Below, piece by piece: positions 40,571-50,220 of a DNA stretch of 64,000 nt. The number at the start of each line of letters is the position of its first letter. Position 1 is the stretch's first letter. The stretch comes from Geopseudomonas sagittaria. GTDB taxonomy: Bacteria > Pseudomonadota > Gammaproteobacteria > Pseudomonadales > Pseudomonadaceae. Location of the stretch: NCBI RefSeq assembly GCF_900115715.1, contig NZ_FOXM01000008.1:62001-126000 (forward strand), written 5' to 3'. A model generated the notes under the pieces. It was not told where the DNA came from, made no database searches, and worked only from the letters and a program-made list of their open reading frames with translations. The translations under genes and the position numbers were made by a program.

Positions 40571-41824
40571 TCAGCTCTTGCGGGTGAACTCCGGGTAGGC
40601 TTCCATGCCGCACTCGGCGATGTCCACGCCGGTGTACTCGTCCTCGGCATCCACGCGCACGCCCATCACCGCCTTGAGGATCGCCCAGACGATCAGGCTG
40701 GCGGAGAACACCCAGCCGAAGATGCAGACGATGCCGAGCAGCTGGGCGGCGAAGCTGCCGCCGTCGTTGGTCAGCGGCACCGCCAGCAGACCCCAGATGC
40801 CGGACAGGCCGTGCACCGAGATGGCGCCCACCGGATCGTCGATCTTCAGCTTGTCGAGCAGCAGCACGCCGCCCACCGCCAGCACGCCACCCACGGCACC
40901 GATCAGCACGGCAGACAGCGCCGACGGGGTCACCGGCTCGGCAGTGATCGCCACCAAACCGGCCAGGGCGCCGTTGAGGGCCATGGTCAGGTCGAACTTG
41001 CCGAACAGGATGCGCGCCACGATCAGCGCCGCCAGCAGGCCGCCGGCCGCCGCCATGTTGGTGTTGAGGAAGGCCGCCGCCACCGCGTTGGCGTTCTCGA
41101 TGCTGCTGATCGCCAGCTGCGAGCCGCCGTTGAAGCCGAACCAGCCAAACCACAGGATCAGCGCGCCCAGGGTCGCCAGCGGCAGGTTGGCGCCGGGAAT
41201 GGCGTTGACCTGGCCGTTCGGGCCGTACTTGCCGCGCCGCGCACCGAGCAGCAGGACACCGGCCAGGGCCGCGGCGGCGCCGCACAGGTGCACCACGCCG
41301 GAGCCGGCGAAGTCGAGGAAGCCCGCCTGGTTGAGGAAGCCCGAGCCCCATTTCCAGTAGCCCTGAACCGGGTAGATGAAGCCGGTCATCACCACCGCGA
41401 AGGCGAGGAAGGCCAGCAGCTTCATGCGCTCGGCCACCGCGCCGGAGACGATCGACATGGCGGTGGCGACGAACACCACCTGGAAGAAGAAGTCGGCGCG
41501 CTTGGAGAAGGCCGGCGCATCCTCGCCGCCCGCGGCCACCAGGTCCACGGCATGCTCGTCGCCGATCAGGAAGCCCAGGCTCGGCAGGAAGCCGCCCTCG
41601 GGGCTGGAGTACATGATGTGATAGCCGATCAGCAGGTACATCACGCAGGCCACGGCGTACAGGGCGACGTTCTTGGTGAGGATCTCGGTGGTGTTCTTGG
41701 CGCGCACCAGACCGGACTCGAGCATGGCGAAGCCGGCCGCCATCCACATCACCAGGGCACCGCAGATCACCAGGTAGAAGGTGTCCAGGGCGTATTGCAG
41801 GGGAATCAGAGCATTGGTATCCAT
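40571..41824 (-). CDS. Second Amt-family ammonium transporter
   Basis: A 417-residue, eleven-segment membrane protein of the Amt/Rh family. It is quite unlike its neighbour: no signal peptide, N-terminus MDTNALIPLQYALDTFYLV, then ESGLVRAKNTTEILTKN. The twin pore histidines are kept in GSGVVHLCGAAAAL and ISVHGLSGIWG. It lies 74 bp after amtB on the same strand, separated by a hairpin, so it is likely under the same nitrogen control. Either a transporter with different affinity or an ammonium sensor is possible. Confidence 0.9.
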   Translation of the reverse strand: MDTNALIPLQYALDTFYLVICGALVMWMAAGFAMLESGLVRAKNTTEILTKNVALYAVACVMYLLIGYHIMYSSPEGGFLPSLGFLIGDEHAVDLVAAGGEDAPAFSKRADFFFQVVFVATAMSIVSGAVAERMKLLAFLAFAVVMTGFIYPVQGYWKWGSGFLNQAGFLDFAGSGVVHLCGAAAALAGVLLLGARRGKYGPNGQVNAIPGANLPLATLGALILWFGWFGFNGGSQLAISSIENANAVAAAFLNTNMAAAGGLLAALIVARILFGKFDLTMALNGALAGLVAITAEPVTPSALSAVLIGAVGGVLAVGGVLLLDKLKIDDPVGAISVHGLSGIWGLLAVPLTNDGGSFAAQLLGIVCIFGWVFSASLIVWAILKAVMGVRVDAEDEYTGVDIAECGMEAYPEFTRKS

Positions 41825-41863
41825 GAGAAATGCCTTGTGCAGGGGGCGCTGGCGCGCCGGTGT

Positions 41864-41889
41864 GCGGGCACCCGACCTTGGGTGCCCGC
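41864..41889 (-). repeat. Hairpin between the two amt genes
   Basis: GCGGGCACCC and GGGTGCCCGC (41864-41873, 41880-41889) pair with a 6-nt loop. There is no T-tract on the minus strand; it may trim or stabilise mRNA so that the two amt genes are made in different amounts. Confidence 0.55.
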
Positions 41890-41898
41890 CACATTGCC

Positions 41899-43218
41899 TC
41901 AGAGGTTGTAACCGCGTTCGTTGTGCTCGGCGAGGTCGAGGCCGACGCTCTCGGTTTCCTCGCTGACGCGCAGGCCCATCACCACATCGAGCACCTTGAG
42001 GATCACGAAGGTGACGATGGCGGTGTAGACCACGGTGAACGCCACGCCCTTGAACTGGGTGAACAGCTGGGCGCCGATGTCTTCCACGCTGCCGAAGCCG
42101 CCCAGCGCCGGGGCCGCGAAGGCGCCGGTGAGGATCGCGCCGACGATGCCGCCGACACCGTGCACGCCGAAGGCGTCCAGCGAGTCGTCATAGCCGAGCT
42201 TGCGCTTGAGGCTGGTGGCGCAGAAGAAGCAGATCGCACCGGAGGCCAGACCGATCACCAGGGCGCCCATCGGACCGGCGGTGCCGGCGGCCGGGGTGAT
42301 GGCGACCAGGCCGGCGACCACCCCGGAGGCGATGCCCAGGGCGCTGGGTTTGCCGTGGGTGAGCCACTCGGCGAGCATCCAGGCCAGCGCCGCGGCGGCG
42401 GTGGCGATCTGGGTGACCAGCATGGCCATGCCGGCGGTGCCGTTGGCGGCGATCGCCGAGCCGGCGTTGAAGCCGAACCAGCCGACCCACAGCATGGCCG
42501 CGCCGATCAGGGTGTAGCCGAGGTTGTGCGGCGCCATGTGGGTGGTCGGGTAGCCCTTGCGCTTGCCCAGCACGATGCACGCCACCAGGCCGGCGATACC
42601 GGCGTTGATGTGCACCACGGTGCCGCCGGCGAAGTCCAGCACGCCCCAGTCCCACATCAGGCCGCCGTCGCCGGCCCAGACCATGTGCGCGATCGGTGCG
42701 TAGACCAGGGTGAACCACACGGCCATGAAGATCAGCATCGCGGAGAACTTCATGCGCTCGGCGAAGGCACCGACGATCAGCGCCGGAGTGATGATGGCGA
42801 AGGTCATCTGGAAGGTGATGAACACGCTTTCCGGGAAGGCGCCGATCAGGCTGTCGGGAGTCAGGCCGCTGAGGAACGCCTTGGACAGACCGCCGATGAA
42901 GGAGTTGAAGTTGACGACCCCCTGCTCCATGCCGGTGGTGTCGAAGGCCAGGCTGTAGCCGTAGAGGACCCACAGCACGCTGATCAGACCGGTGATGGCG
43001 AAGCACTGCATCATCACCGAGAGAATGTTCTTGGAGCGGACCATGCCGCCGTAGAACAGCGCCAGGCCGGGGATGGTCATGAACAGGACCAGCGCCGTCG
43101 CCGTCAGCATCCAGGCGGTATCGCCGCTGTTCAGGGTCGCTTCTTCGGCAGCCAGGGCCAGGCCCGGGCTGACGAGAGACAATAGGGCTCCTAGCCCTGC
43201 GATTTTGCGCAGAGTCAT
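41899..43218 (-). CDS. amtB: Ammonium transporter AmtB
   Basis: A 439-residue Amt protein with a cleavable signal sequence (MTLRKIAGLGALLSL...ALAAEE, about 24 residues) and eleven membrane segments. The pore histidines lie in GGTVVHINAGIAGLV and FGVHGVGGIVG, and the ALFYGGMVRSKN region is typical of E. coli-type AmtB. It conducts ammonium across the inner membrane and is blocked by GlnK. Starts 54 bp after the glnK stop; a glnK-amtB operon. Confidence 0.96.
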   Translation of the reverse strand: MTLRKIAGLGALLSLVSPGLALAAEEATLNSGDTAWMLTATALVLFMTIPGLALFYGGMVRSKNILSVMMQCFAITGLISVLWVLYGYSLAFDTTGMEQGVVNFNSFIGGLSKAFLSGLTPDSLIGAFPESVFITFQMTFAIITPALIVGAFAERMKFSAMLIFMAVWFTLVYAPIAHMVWAGDGGLMWDWGVLDFAGGTVVHINAGIAGLVACIVLGKRKGYPTTHMAPHNLGYTLIGAAMLWVGWFGFNAGSAIAANGTAGMAMLVTQIATAAAALAWMLAEWLTHGKPSALGIASGVVAGLVAITPAAGTAGPMGALVIGLASGAICFFCATSLKRKLGYDDSLDAFGVHGVGGIVGAILTGAFAAPALGGFGSVEDIGAQLFTQFKGVAFTVVYTAIVTFVILKVLDVVMGLRVSEETESVGLDLAEHNERGYNL

Positions 43219-43272
43219 GTGTTACTCCTGGGGCGTGGGGTTCGGTGGAGTAGCGGTTCTAGCGGCCGGGGG

Positions 43273-43845
<573 letters not shown>

Positions 43846-43898
43846 TCAGTGATTTGCGCGAGATCGTCGGTTTTACCGGCAAAATACCCGGCAACTCC

Positions 43899-43913
43899 GC
43901 ACCATTACAGTGC
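43899..43913. promoter_or_regulatory. NtrC-type binding site
   Basis: GCAC-CATTACA-GTGC fits the NtrC consensus (GCAC, seven bases of the CAwwwTG type, GTGC). It lies about 75-90 bp upstream of the sigma-54 promoter, a normal enhancer distance. Confidence 0.65.
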
Positions 43914-44076
43914 GCAACCCCAGTCTAGTTGCGCAAAAAGCGCGCCGCCAGCTACCACGACGCACCATGCGTGCACCAGCAATGGGCACGGCGGTCGGCA
44001 GCGCGTGCAGGACCTGCGTCGCAGGTCCGCCAAGCCAATCTGTTAGACTCACGCCTTCTGTTGATGGAATGCCGCC

Positions 44077-44337
44077 ATGCTGCCGCCCAAAGCCGTTCTC
44101 GACCTTCTCGCCAGCCAAGCCAGCCGCCTGTTCGGCAGCGATTCGCCACTGCCGCGCGGCGAACTGGAAAGCCAGTTCAAGGCCCTGCTGCAGGGCGCCT
44201 TCGGCAAGCTGGACCTGGTCGGCCGCGACGAGTTCGACGCGCAGATGGCGGTCCTCGCCCGCACCCGTGCCCGCCTGGAAGCCCTCGAGGCGCGGGTCGC
44301 GGAACTGGAAGCCCGCCTGGAAGCGCCGCACGAATAA
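44077..44337 (+). CDS. ubiK: Ubiquinone synthesis accessory factor UbiK
   Basis: An 86-residue protein of the UbiK/YqiC (BMFP) family: an amphipathic N-terminal segment (MLPPKAVLDLLASQASRLF) and a C-terminal coiled coil (DEFDAQMAVLARTRARLEALEARVAELEARLE) that trimerises. UbiK binds UbiJ and supports the soluble Ubi complex. Divergent from glnK, with comM 41 bp downstream, a conserved order. Confidence 0.92.
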   Translation: MLPPKAVLDLLASQASRLFGSDSPLPRGELESQFKALLQGAFGKLDLVGRDEFDAQMAVLARTRARLEALEARVAELEARLEAPHE

Positions 44338-44378
44338 GGGGCAGCGCCTTCCGCGGGACACTTGATCAAGGAGCGATC

Positions 44379-45875
44379 ATGTCCCTCGCCATCGTCCACA
44401 GCCGCGCCCAGCTCGGCATCGATGCCCCGGCCGTCAGCGTCGAGGCACACCTGGCCAACGGCCTGCCCTCGCTGACCCTGGTCGGCCTGCCGGAAACCGC
44501 CGTGCGCGAAAGCAAGGACCGCGTGCGCAGCGCGATCCAGAGCTGCGGCTTCGAGTTCCCCAGCCGGCGCATCACCCTCAACCTGGCCCCCGCCGACCTG
44601 CCCAAGGACGGCGGCCGCTTCGACCTGGCGATCGCCCTCGGTCTGCTCGCCGCCAGCGGACAGCTGCCCGCCAGCGCCCTCGAACCGCTCGAATGCCTCG
44701 GCGAACTGGCTCTCTCCGGTGCCCTGCGCCCGGTGCGCGGCGTGCTGCCGGCGGCGCTGGCCGCCCGCGCCGCCGGACGCGCGCTGCTGGTGCCGCGGGC
44801 CAATGCCGAGGAGGCCTGCCTGGTCTCGGGGCTGACCGTGTACGCCGCCGAACACCTGCTGGAAGTCGCCGCCCATCTGGCCGGCCACACCCCGCTCGCG
44901 CCCTGGCAGCCCCGCGACCAGCCGCTGCCGGTCGCCAGCCCGGGCGACATCGCCGAGGTGCAGGGTCAGCTGGCCGCCAAGCGCGCCCTGCTGGTGGCCG
45001 CCGCCGGCCGCCACAATCTGCTCCTCAGCGGCGCGCCGGGCACCGGCAAGACCCTGCTGGCCAGCCGCCTGCCCGGCCTGTTGCCGCCGCTGTCCGAGGG
45101 CGAGGCGCTGGAGGTGGCCGCCATCCAGTCGGTCGCCGGCTCCGCGCCCCTGCTCGGCTGGCCAGCGCGGCCGTTCCGCCAGCCGCACCACAGCGCCTCC
45201 GGTCCGGCGCTGGTCGGCGGCGGCAGCCGGCCGCGTCCCGGCGAGATCAGCCTGGCCCACCACGGCGTGCTGTTCCTCGACGAGCTGCCGGAGTTCGATC
45301 GCAAGGTCCTGGAGGTACTGCGCGAACCGCTGGAGAGCGGCGAGATCGTCATCGCCCGCGCCCAGGACAAGCTGCGCTTCCCGGCGCGCTTCCAGCTGGT
45401 GGCGGCGATGAACCCCTGCCCGTGCGGCTACCTCGGCGATGCCGAGCAGCGCTGCCGCTGCACTCCCGAGCAGGTGCAGCGCTACCGCGCCCGGCTGTCC
45501 GGGCCGCTGCTCGATCGCATCGACCTGCACCTGCACGTGCGCCGCGAGCCGACCCGCCTGCACGCCGCCAGCGAGGGGCCGGACAGCGCCGCGCTGGCGC
45601 AGCAGGTGGCCGCCGCGCACGCCGTGCAGCAGACGCGCCAGGGCTGCGCCAACGCCCACCTCGACCTACCCGGCCTGCGCGCCCACTGCCCGCTCGGCGA
45701 GGCCGACCGCCTGTGGCTGGAGAGCGCCGGCGAGCGCCTGCGCCTGTCGCTGCGCGCCCTGCACCGGGTGCTCAAGGTGGCGCGCACCCTGGCCGATCTC
45801 GCCGGCCACGCCGATATCCAGCGCGCCCAGCTGGCCGAAGCGCTGCAGTATCGCGCGGCCGGCGAGCCCGGCTGA
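44379..45875 (+). CDS. comM: ComM/YifB magnesium-chelatase-like AAA+ ATPase
   Basis: A 498-residue protein with an N-terminal LonC-like domain (about 1-170), the AAA+ core with Walker A GAPGTGKTLLA (near 220), Walker B VLFLDELPEF, a four-cysteine insert (NPCPCGYLGDAEQRCRCTPEQ) and a C-terminal Mg-chelatase domain. ComM is a hexameric helicase that drives branch migration during natural transformation. ATG 44379 with AAGGAG 6 bp upstream. Confidence 0.94.
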   Translation: MSLAIVHSRAQLGIDAPAVSVEAHLANGLPSLTLVGLPETAVRESKDRVRSAIQSCGFEFPSRRITLNLAPADLPKDGGRFDLAIALGLLAASGQLPASALEPLECLGELALSGALRPVRGVLPAALAARAAGRALLVPRANAEEACLVSGLTVYAAEHLLEVAAHLAGHTPLAPWQPRDQPLPVASPGDIAEVQGQLAAKRALLVAAAGRHNLLLSGAPGTGKTLLASRLPGLLPPLSEGEALEVAAIQSVAGSAPLLGWPARPFRQPHHSASGPALVGGGSRPRPGEISLAHHGVLFLDELPEFDRKVLEVLREPLESGEIVIARAQDKLRFPARFQLVAAMNPCPCGYLGDAEQRCRCTPEQVQRYRARLSGPLLDRIDLHLHVRREPTRLHAASEGPDSAALAQQVAAAHAVQQTRQGCANAHLDLPGLRAHCPLGEADRLWLESAGERLRLSLRALHRVLKVARTLADLAGHADIQRAQLAEALQYRAAGEPG

Positions 45876-46068
45876 GCGCCCGCCTCTCGATGCAGCCAAG
45901 CTATCAATGAATGACTAAAGCCCAAAAAAAACTATCGACTTGTTAGAATAGCCGGCCTCAACCTCCTGCCGGCGGGTTGCTGCGCGCGTTTGCGCATGCC
46001 TGGCGGCCGGTCCAGTCTGTCTGCTATCCGCCCTTGGCGGCCATCCGCGCATACGGAGAGCTTGCTCA

Positions 46069-48030
46069 ATGGAAACATCCCCACGCCCTACGGCGACCCT
46101 CAACCCGCCGGTATTCTTCACCTCGGTCCTGCTGATCCTCGCCCTGGTGGTGTTCGCCGTGGCCTTCCCGGGCAGCGCCCAGAGCCTGTTCAGCCTCGTG
46201 CAGGGCTGGATCATCACCAACGCCAGCTGGTTCTACATCCTCGCCGTCGCCCTGATCCTGATCACCACGGTGTTCCTCGCCGTCAGCCGCTACGGCGACA
46301 TCAAGCTCGGCCCCGACCATAGCCAGCCCGACTACAGCAACGCCACCTGGTTCGCCATGCTGTTCTCCGCCGGCATGGGCATCGGCCTGATGTTCTTCGG
46401 CGTCGCCGAGCCGGTGATGCACTTCGTCGCCCCGCCGGTGGGCGAGCCGCACAGCGTGCTGGCCGCCCGCGAGGCGATGAAGCTGACCTTCTTCCACTGG
46501 GGTCTGCACGCCTGGGCGATCTACGCCATAGTCGCGCTGATCCTCGCCTTCTTCTGCTACCGCCACGGCCTGCCGCTGACCCTGCGCTCGGCGCTCTACC
46601 CGCTGATCGGCGAGCGCATCCACGGCCCCGTCGGTCATGCGGTGGACATCTTCGCCATCCTCGGCACGGTGTTCGGCGTGGCCACCTCGCTGGGCTACGG
46701 CGTGCTGCAGATCAACAGCGGCCTCCACCACCTGTTCGGCCTGCCGGTCGGCACCGCCGTGCAGATCGCCCTGATCGTCGGCGTCACCGCGCTGGCCACC
46801 CTGTCGGTGGTCACCGGCCTGGACAAGGGCATCCGCCGCCTGTCCGAGCTGAACCTGGCGCTCGCCGCCATCCTCCTCCTGCTGGTGCTGGTGCTCGGCC
46901 CCACGGTGTACCTGCTGCAGACCTTCGTGCAGAACACCGGCAGCTACCTGTCGGAGATCGTCAGCAAGACCTTCAACCTGTACGCCTACGAGCCGACCGA
47001 CTGGCTGGGCGGCTGGACCCTGCTGTACTGGGGCTGGTGGATGTCCTGGTCGCCGTTCGTCGGCATGTTCATCGCCCGCGTCTCGCGCGGGCGCACCATC
47101 CGCCAGTTCGTCTGCGGAGTGCTGTTCGTCCCGGCCGGCTTCACCCTGCTGTGGATGACTGTGTTCGGCAACGGCGCCATCCACATGATCATGCAGCAGG
47201 GCCTGACCAGCCTGGCCGACACGGTCGGCCAGGACAGCTCGCTGGCGCTGTTCGCCTTCCTCGAGCAGTTCCCCTTCGCCTCCGTGCTGTCGCTGCTGGC
47301 GGTGCTCATGGTGGTGGTGTTCTTCGTCACCTCGGCCGACTCCGGCTCGCTGGTGGTCGACATGCTCGCCTCCGGTGGCAGCAACCACACCCCGCTGTGG
47401 CAGCGGATCTTCTGGGCCAGCTCGATCGGCGTGGTGGCCATCGCCCTGCTGCTGGCCGACGGTCTCAGCGCCCTGCAGACCGCCACCATCGCCAGCGCCC
47501 TGCCGTTCTCGGTGATCCTGCTGGCCTCGATGTGGGGGCTGCTCAAGGCCCTGCACCTGGACGCCACCAAGCGCGTGCTGCGCCACCAGACCTCCGGGCA
47601 TACGCGTCAGGCGCGCAGCCCCGGCGGCTGGCAGCGCCGCCTGCGCAACATGGTGATGTTCCCGCGCCGCGCCCACGTCAACCGTTTCCTCGACGAGGTG
47701 GTGCAGCCGGCCTGCCTGGCGGTGACCGAGGAACTGCGCAAGCAGGGCCTGACCGCCGAGGTGCAGAGCGGCGACGACCACCGCGTGCGCCTCGAGGTCC
47801 GCCACGGCGCGGAAGTGGACTTCGTCTACGAGGTGCACCCGCGCGCCTACGTGCAGCCGAGCTTCGTCATGCTCGCGGGCGACGAGGAGCGCAAGTACTT
47901 CCGCGCCGAGGTGCACCTGCTCGAGGGCGGCCAGGACTACGACGTGATGGGCTGGTCGCGCGACGAGGTGATCGACGACATACTCGACCAGTACGAGCAG
48001 CACATGCACTTCCTCCACGTGGTGCGCTGA
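46069..48030 (+). CDS. betT: BCCT-family choline/betaine transporter
   Basis: A 653-residue membrane protein with twelve membrane segments and the BCCT signature region GMGIGLMFFGVAEPVMHF (near residues 103-120), with the tryptophan-rich WTLLYWGWWMSWSPFVGMFIAR segment near 315. The long cytoplasmic C-terminal domain (about 510-653) is like BetT of E. coli. It takes up choline or glycine betaine. CGGAGAG precedes the ATG and a TAGAAT -10-like hexamer lies at 45944-45949. The choline oxidation genes are not nearby, so the substrate is inferred. Confidence 0.88.
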   Translation: METSPRPTATLNPPVFFTSVLLILALVVFAVAFPGSAQSLFSLVQGWIITNASWFYILAVALILITTVFLAVSRYGDIKLGPDHSQPDYSNATWFAMLFSAGMGIGLMFFGVAEPVMHFVAPPVGEPHSVLAAREAMKLTFFHWGLHAWAIYAIVALILAFFCYRHGLPLTLRSALYPLIGERIHGPVGHAVDIFAILGTVFGVATSLGYGVLQINSGLHHLFGLPVGTAVQIALIVGVTALATLSVVTGLDKGIRRLSELNLALAAILLLLVLVLGPTVYLLQTFVQNTGSYLSEIVSKTFNLYAYEPTDWLGGWTLLYWGWWMSWSPFVGMFIARVSRGRTIRQFVCGVLFVPAGFTLLWMTVFGNGAIHMIMQQGLTSLADTVGQDSSLALFAFLEQFPFASVLSLLAVLMVVVFFVTSADSGSLVVDMLASGGSNHTPLWQRIFWASSIGVVAIALLLADGLSALQTATIASALPFSVILLASMWGLLKALHLDATKRVLRHQTSGHTRQARSPGGWQRRLRNMVMFPRRAHVNRFLDEVVQPACLAVTEELRKQGLTAEVQSGDDHRVRLEVRHGAEVDFVYEVHPRAYVQPSFVMLAGDEERKYFRAEVHLLEGGQDYDVMGWSRDEVIDDILDQYEQHMHFLHVVR

Positions 48031-48035
48031 ATGCA

Positions 48036-48075
48036 GCGCTGCTCCCTCTGCCGCCGGCAGCAGAGGGAGCAGCGC
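48036..48075. terminator. 16-bp hairpin after the BCCT gene
   Basis: GCGCTGCTCCCTCTGC (48036-48051) and its exact complement (48060-48075) pair around an 8-nt loop, 6 bp past the stop. No T-tract follows on either strand. It is a probable 3'-end hairpin between the BCCT gene and rep. Confidence 0.55.
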
Positions 48076-48155
48076 GGACCGTCGGCCCGCCCCTGCCCAC
48101 GTCGGGCCAGCCTGCTAAACTGCCGCCTCCCTCGCAGCCAGACACCCCTGCCCGC

Positions 48156-50165
48156 ATGTCCCGACTCAATCCCCGCCAGCAGGAAGCCGTCCACTACATC
48201 AGCGGCCCGCTCTTGGTGCTGGCCGGCGCCGGCTCCGGCAAGACCAGCGTGATCACCCGCAAGATCGCCTACCTGATCCAGCAGTGCGGCATCCGCGCGC
48301 AGAACATCGTCGCGGTGACCTTCACCAACAAGGCCGCCCGCGAGATGAAGGAGCGCGTCGGCAGCCTGCTGCGCGGTGGCGAGGGCAAGGGCCTGACGGT
48401 GTCGACCTTCCACAACCTCGGCCTCAACATCATCCGCAAGGAGCACGCCCACCTGGGCTACAAGAGCGGCTTCTCGATCTTCGACGAGCAGGACGTCAAG
48501 GCGCTGCTCGCCGACATCATGCAGAAGGAGTACCAAGGCGACGACGGCGTCGACGAGATCAAGAACCAGATCGGCGCCTGGAAGAACGACCTGATCCTCC
48601 CCGAGCAGGCGCTCGAGCAGGCGCGCAACCCGCGCGAGCAGACCGCCGCGATCGTCTACCTGCACTACCAGCGCACCCTCAAGGCCTACAACGCGGTGGA
48701 CTTCGACGACCTCATCCTGCAGCCGGTCAAGCTGTTCCAGGAGCACCCCGAGGTGCTGCAGAAGTGGCGCAACAAGGTGCGCTACATGCTGGTCGACGAG
48801 TACCAGGACACCAACGCCAGCCAGTACCTGCTGGTCAAGCTGCTGGTGACCGAGCGCGCCCAGTTCACCGTGGTCGGCGACGACGACCAGTCGATCTACG
48901 CCTGGCGCGGCGCGCGGCCGGAAAACCTCATGCAGCTCAAGGAGGACTTCCCCAGCCTCAAGGTGGTGATGCTCGAGCAGAACTACCGCTCGACCAGCCG
49001 CATCCTCAAGTGCGCCAACGTGCTGATCGCCAACAACCCGCACGTGTTCGAGAAGCAGCTGTGGAGCGAGATGGGCCACGGCGACGAGATCCGCGTGATT
49101 CGCTGCAAGAACGAGGACGCCGAGTGCGAGCGCATCGCCATGGAGATCCTCACCCAGCACCTGCGCACCGACCGCCCGTACAGCGAGTTCGCCATCCTCT
49201 ACCGCGGCAACTACCAGGCCAAGCTGATGGAGCTCAAGCTGCAGCACCACCAGATTCCCTATCGCCTGAGCGGCGGCACCAGCTTCTTCGCCCGCCAGGA
49301 GGTGAAGGACCTGATGAGTTACTTCCGCCTCTTGGTCAACCCGGACGACGACAACGCCTTCCTGCGGGTGATCAACGTGCCGCGCCGCGAGATCGGCTCG
49401 ACCACCCTGGAAAAGCTCGGCAACTACGCCACCGCGCGCAAGATCAGCATGTACGACGCCAGCGACGAGATCGGCCTGGCCGAGCACCTCGACAAGCGCT
49501 ACTGCGAGCGCCTGGCGCGCTTCAAGCACTTCATCGACCGGGTACGCCGCGAGTGCGCCCAGGACGACCCGATCGCCGCCCTGCGCGGGATGATCGCCGA
49601 CATCGACTACGAGAACTGGCTGCGCGAGAACAGCTCCACCGACAAGGCCGCCGACTACCGGATGAGCAACGTCTGGTTCCTCCTCGAGGCGCTGAAGAAC
49701 ACCCTGGAGAAGGACGAGGACGGCGACATGACCATCGAGCAGGCCATCGCCAAGCTGGTGCTGCGCGACATGCTCGAACGCCAGCAGGAGGAGGAGGACG
49801 GCGCCGAGGGCGTGCAGATGATGACCCTGCACGCCTCCAAGGGCCTGGAGTTCCCCTGCGTGTTCATCATGGGCATGGAGGAGGAAATCCTCCCGCACCG
49901 CTCGAGCATCGAGGCCGACACCGTCGAGGAGGAACGCCGTCTGGCCTACGTCGGCATTACCCGCGCCAAGCAGAACCTCGCCATCACCTTCGCCGCCAAG
50001 CGCAAGCAGTACGGCGAGGTGATCGACTGCGCGCCCAGCCGCTTCCTCGACGAACTGCCTGCCGAGGACCTGCAGTGGGAAGGCCTGGAGGACACCCCGG
50101 TGGAGGTCAAGGCGGTGCGCGGCAACAGCGCGCTGGCGGATATAAGGGCGATGCTCAAGCGCTGA
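48156..50165 (+). CDS. rep: ATP-dependent DNA helicase Rep
   Basis: A 669-residue superfamily 1A helicase. Motif I GAGSGKTSV (near 22-30), Ia FTNKAAREMKER, II VDEYQDTN, III VVGDDDQSIYAWRGA, IV QNYRSTSRI, V TLHASKGLEF and VI YVGITRAKQNL are all intact. Rep clears proteins ahead of replication forks and helps restart. Monocistronic-looking; its ATG follows a 125-bp gap holding a hairpin. Length equals that of P. aeruginosa Rep. Confidence 0.97.
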   Translation: MSRLNPRQQEAVHYISGPLLVLAGAGSGKTSVITRKIAYLIQQCGIRAQNIVAVTFTNKAAREMKERVGSLLRGGEGKGLTVSTFHNLGLNIIRKEHAHLGYKSGFSIFDEQDVKALLADIMQKEYQGDDGVDEIKNQIGAWKNDLILPEQALEQARNPREQTAAIVYLHYQRTLKAYNAVDFDDLILQPVKLFQEHPEVLQKWRNKVRYMLVDEYQDTNASQYLLVKLLVTERAQFTVVGDDDQSIYAWRGARPENLMQLKEDFPSLKVVMLEQNYRSTSRILKCANVLIANNPHVFEKQLWSEMGHGDEIRVIRCKNEDAECERIAMEILTQHLRTDRPYSEFAILYRGNYQAKLMELKLQHHQIPYRLSGGTSFFARQEVKDLMSYFRLLVNPDDDNAFLRVINVPRREIGSTTLEKLGNYATARKISMYDASDEIGLAEHLDKRYCERLARFKHFIDRVRRECAQDDPIAALRGMIADIDYENWLRENSSTDKAADYRMSNVWFLLEALKNTLEKDEDGDMTIEQAIAKLVLRDMLERQQEEEDGAEGVQMMTLHASKGLEFPCVFIMGMEEEILPHRSSIEADTVEEERRLAYVGITRAKQNLAITFAAKRKQYGEVIDCAPSRFLDELPAEDLQWEGLEDTPVEVKAVRGNSALADIRAMLKR

Positions 50166-50220
50166 GCGGCCACCCCGCCCCCTGCCGCCACCGCCGGCCC
50201 GATGGTAGGATGCGCGCCCT

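Noticed and set aside
43964-43996. Second NtrC-like site (GCACCAGCAATGGGCAC)
   Set aside because: The right half reads GCAC rather than GTGC, so the dyad symmetry needed for NtrC is absent.
46176-46195. Sequence resembling the MITE terminal repeat (AGAGCCTGTTCA)
   Set aside because: It lies inside the BCCT coding sequence as normal codons (AQSLFS) with no partner repeat nearby.
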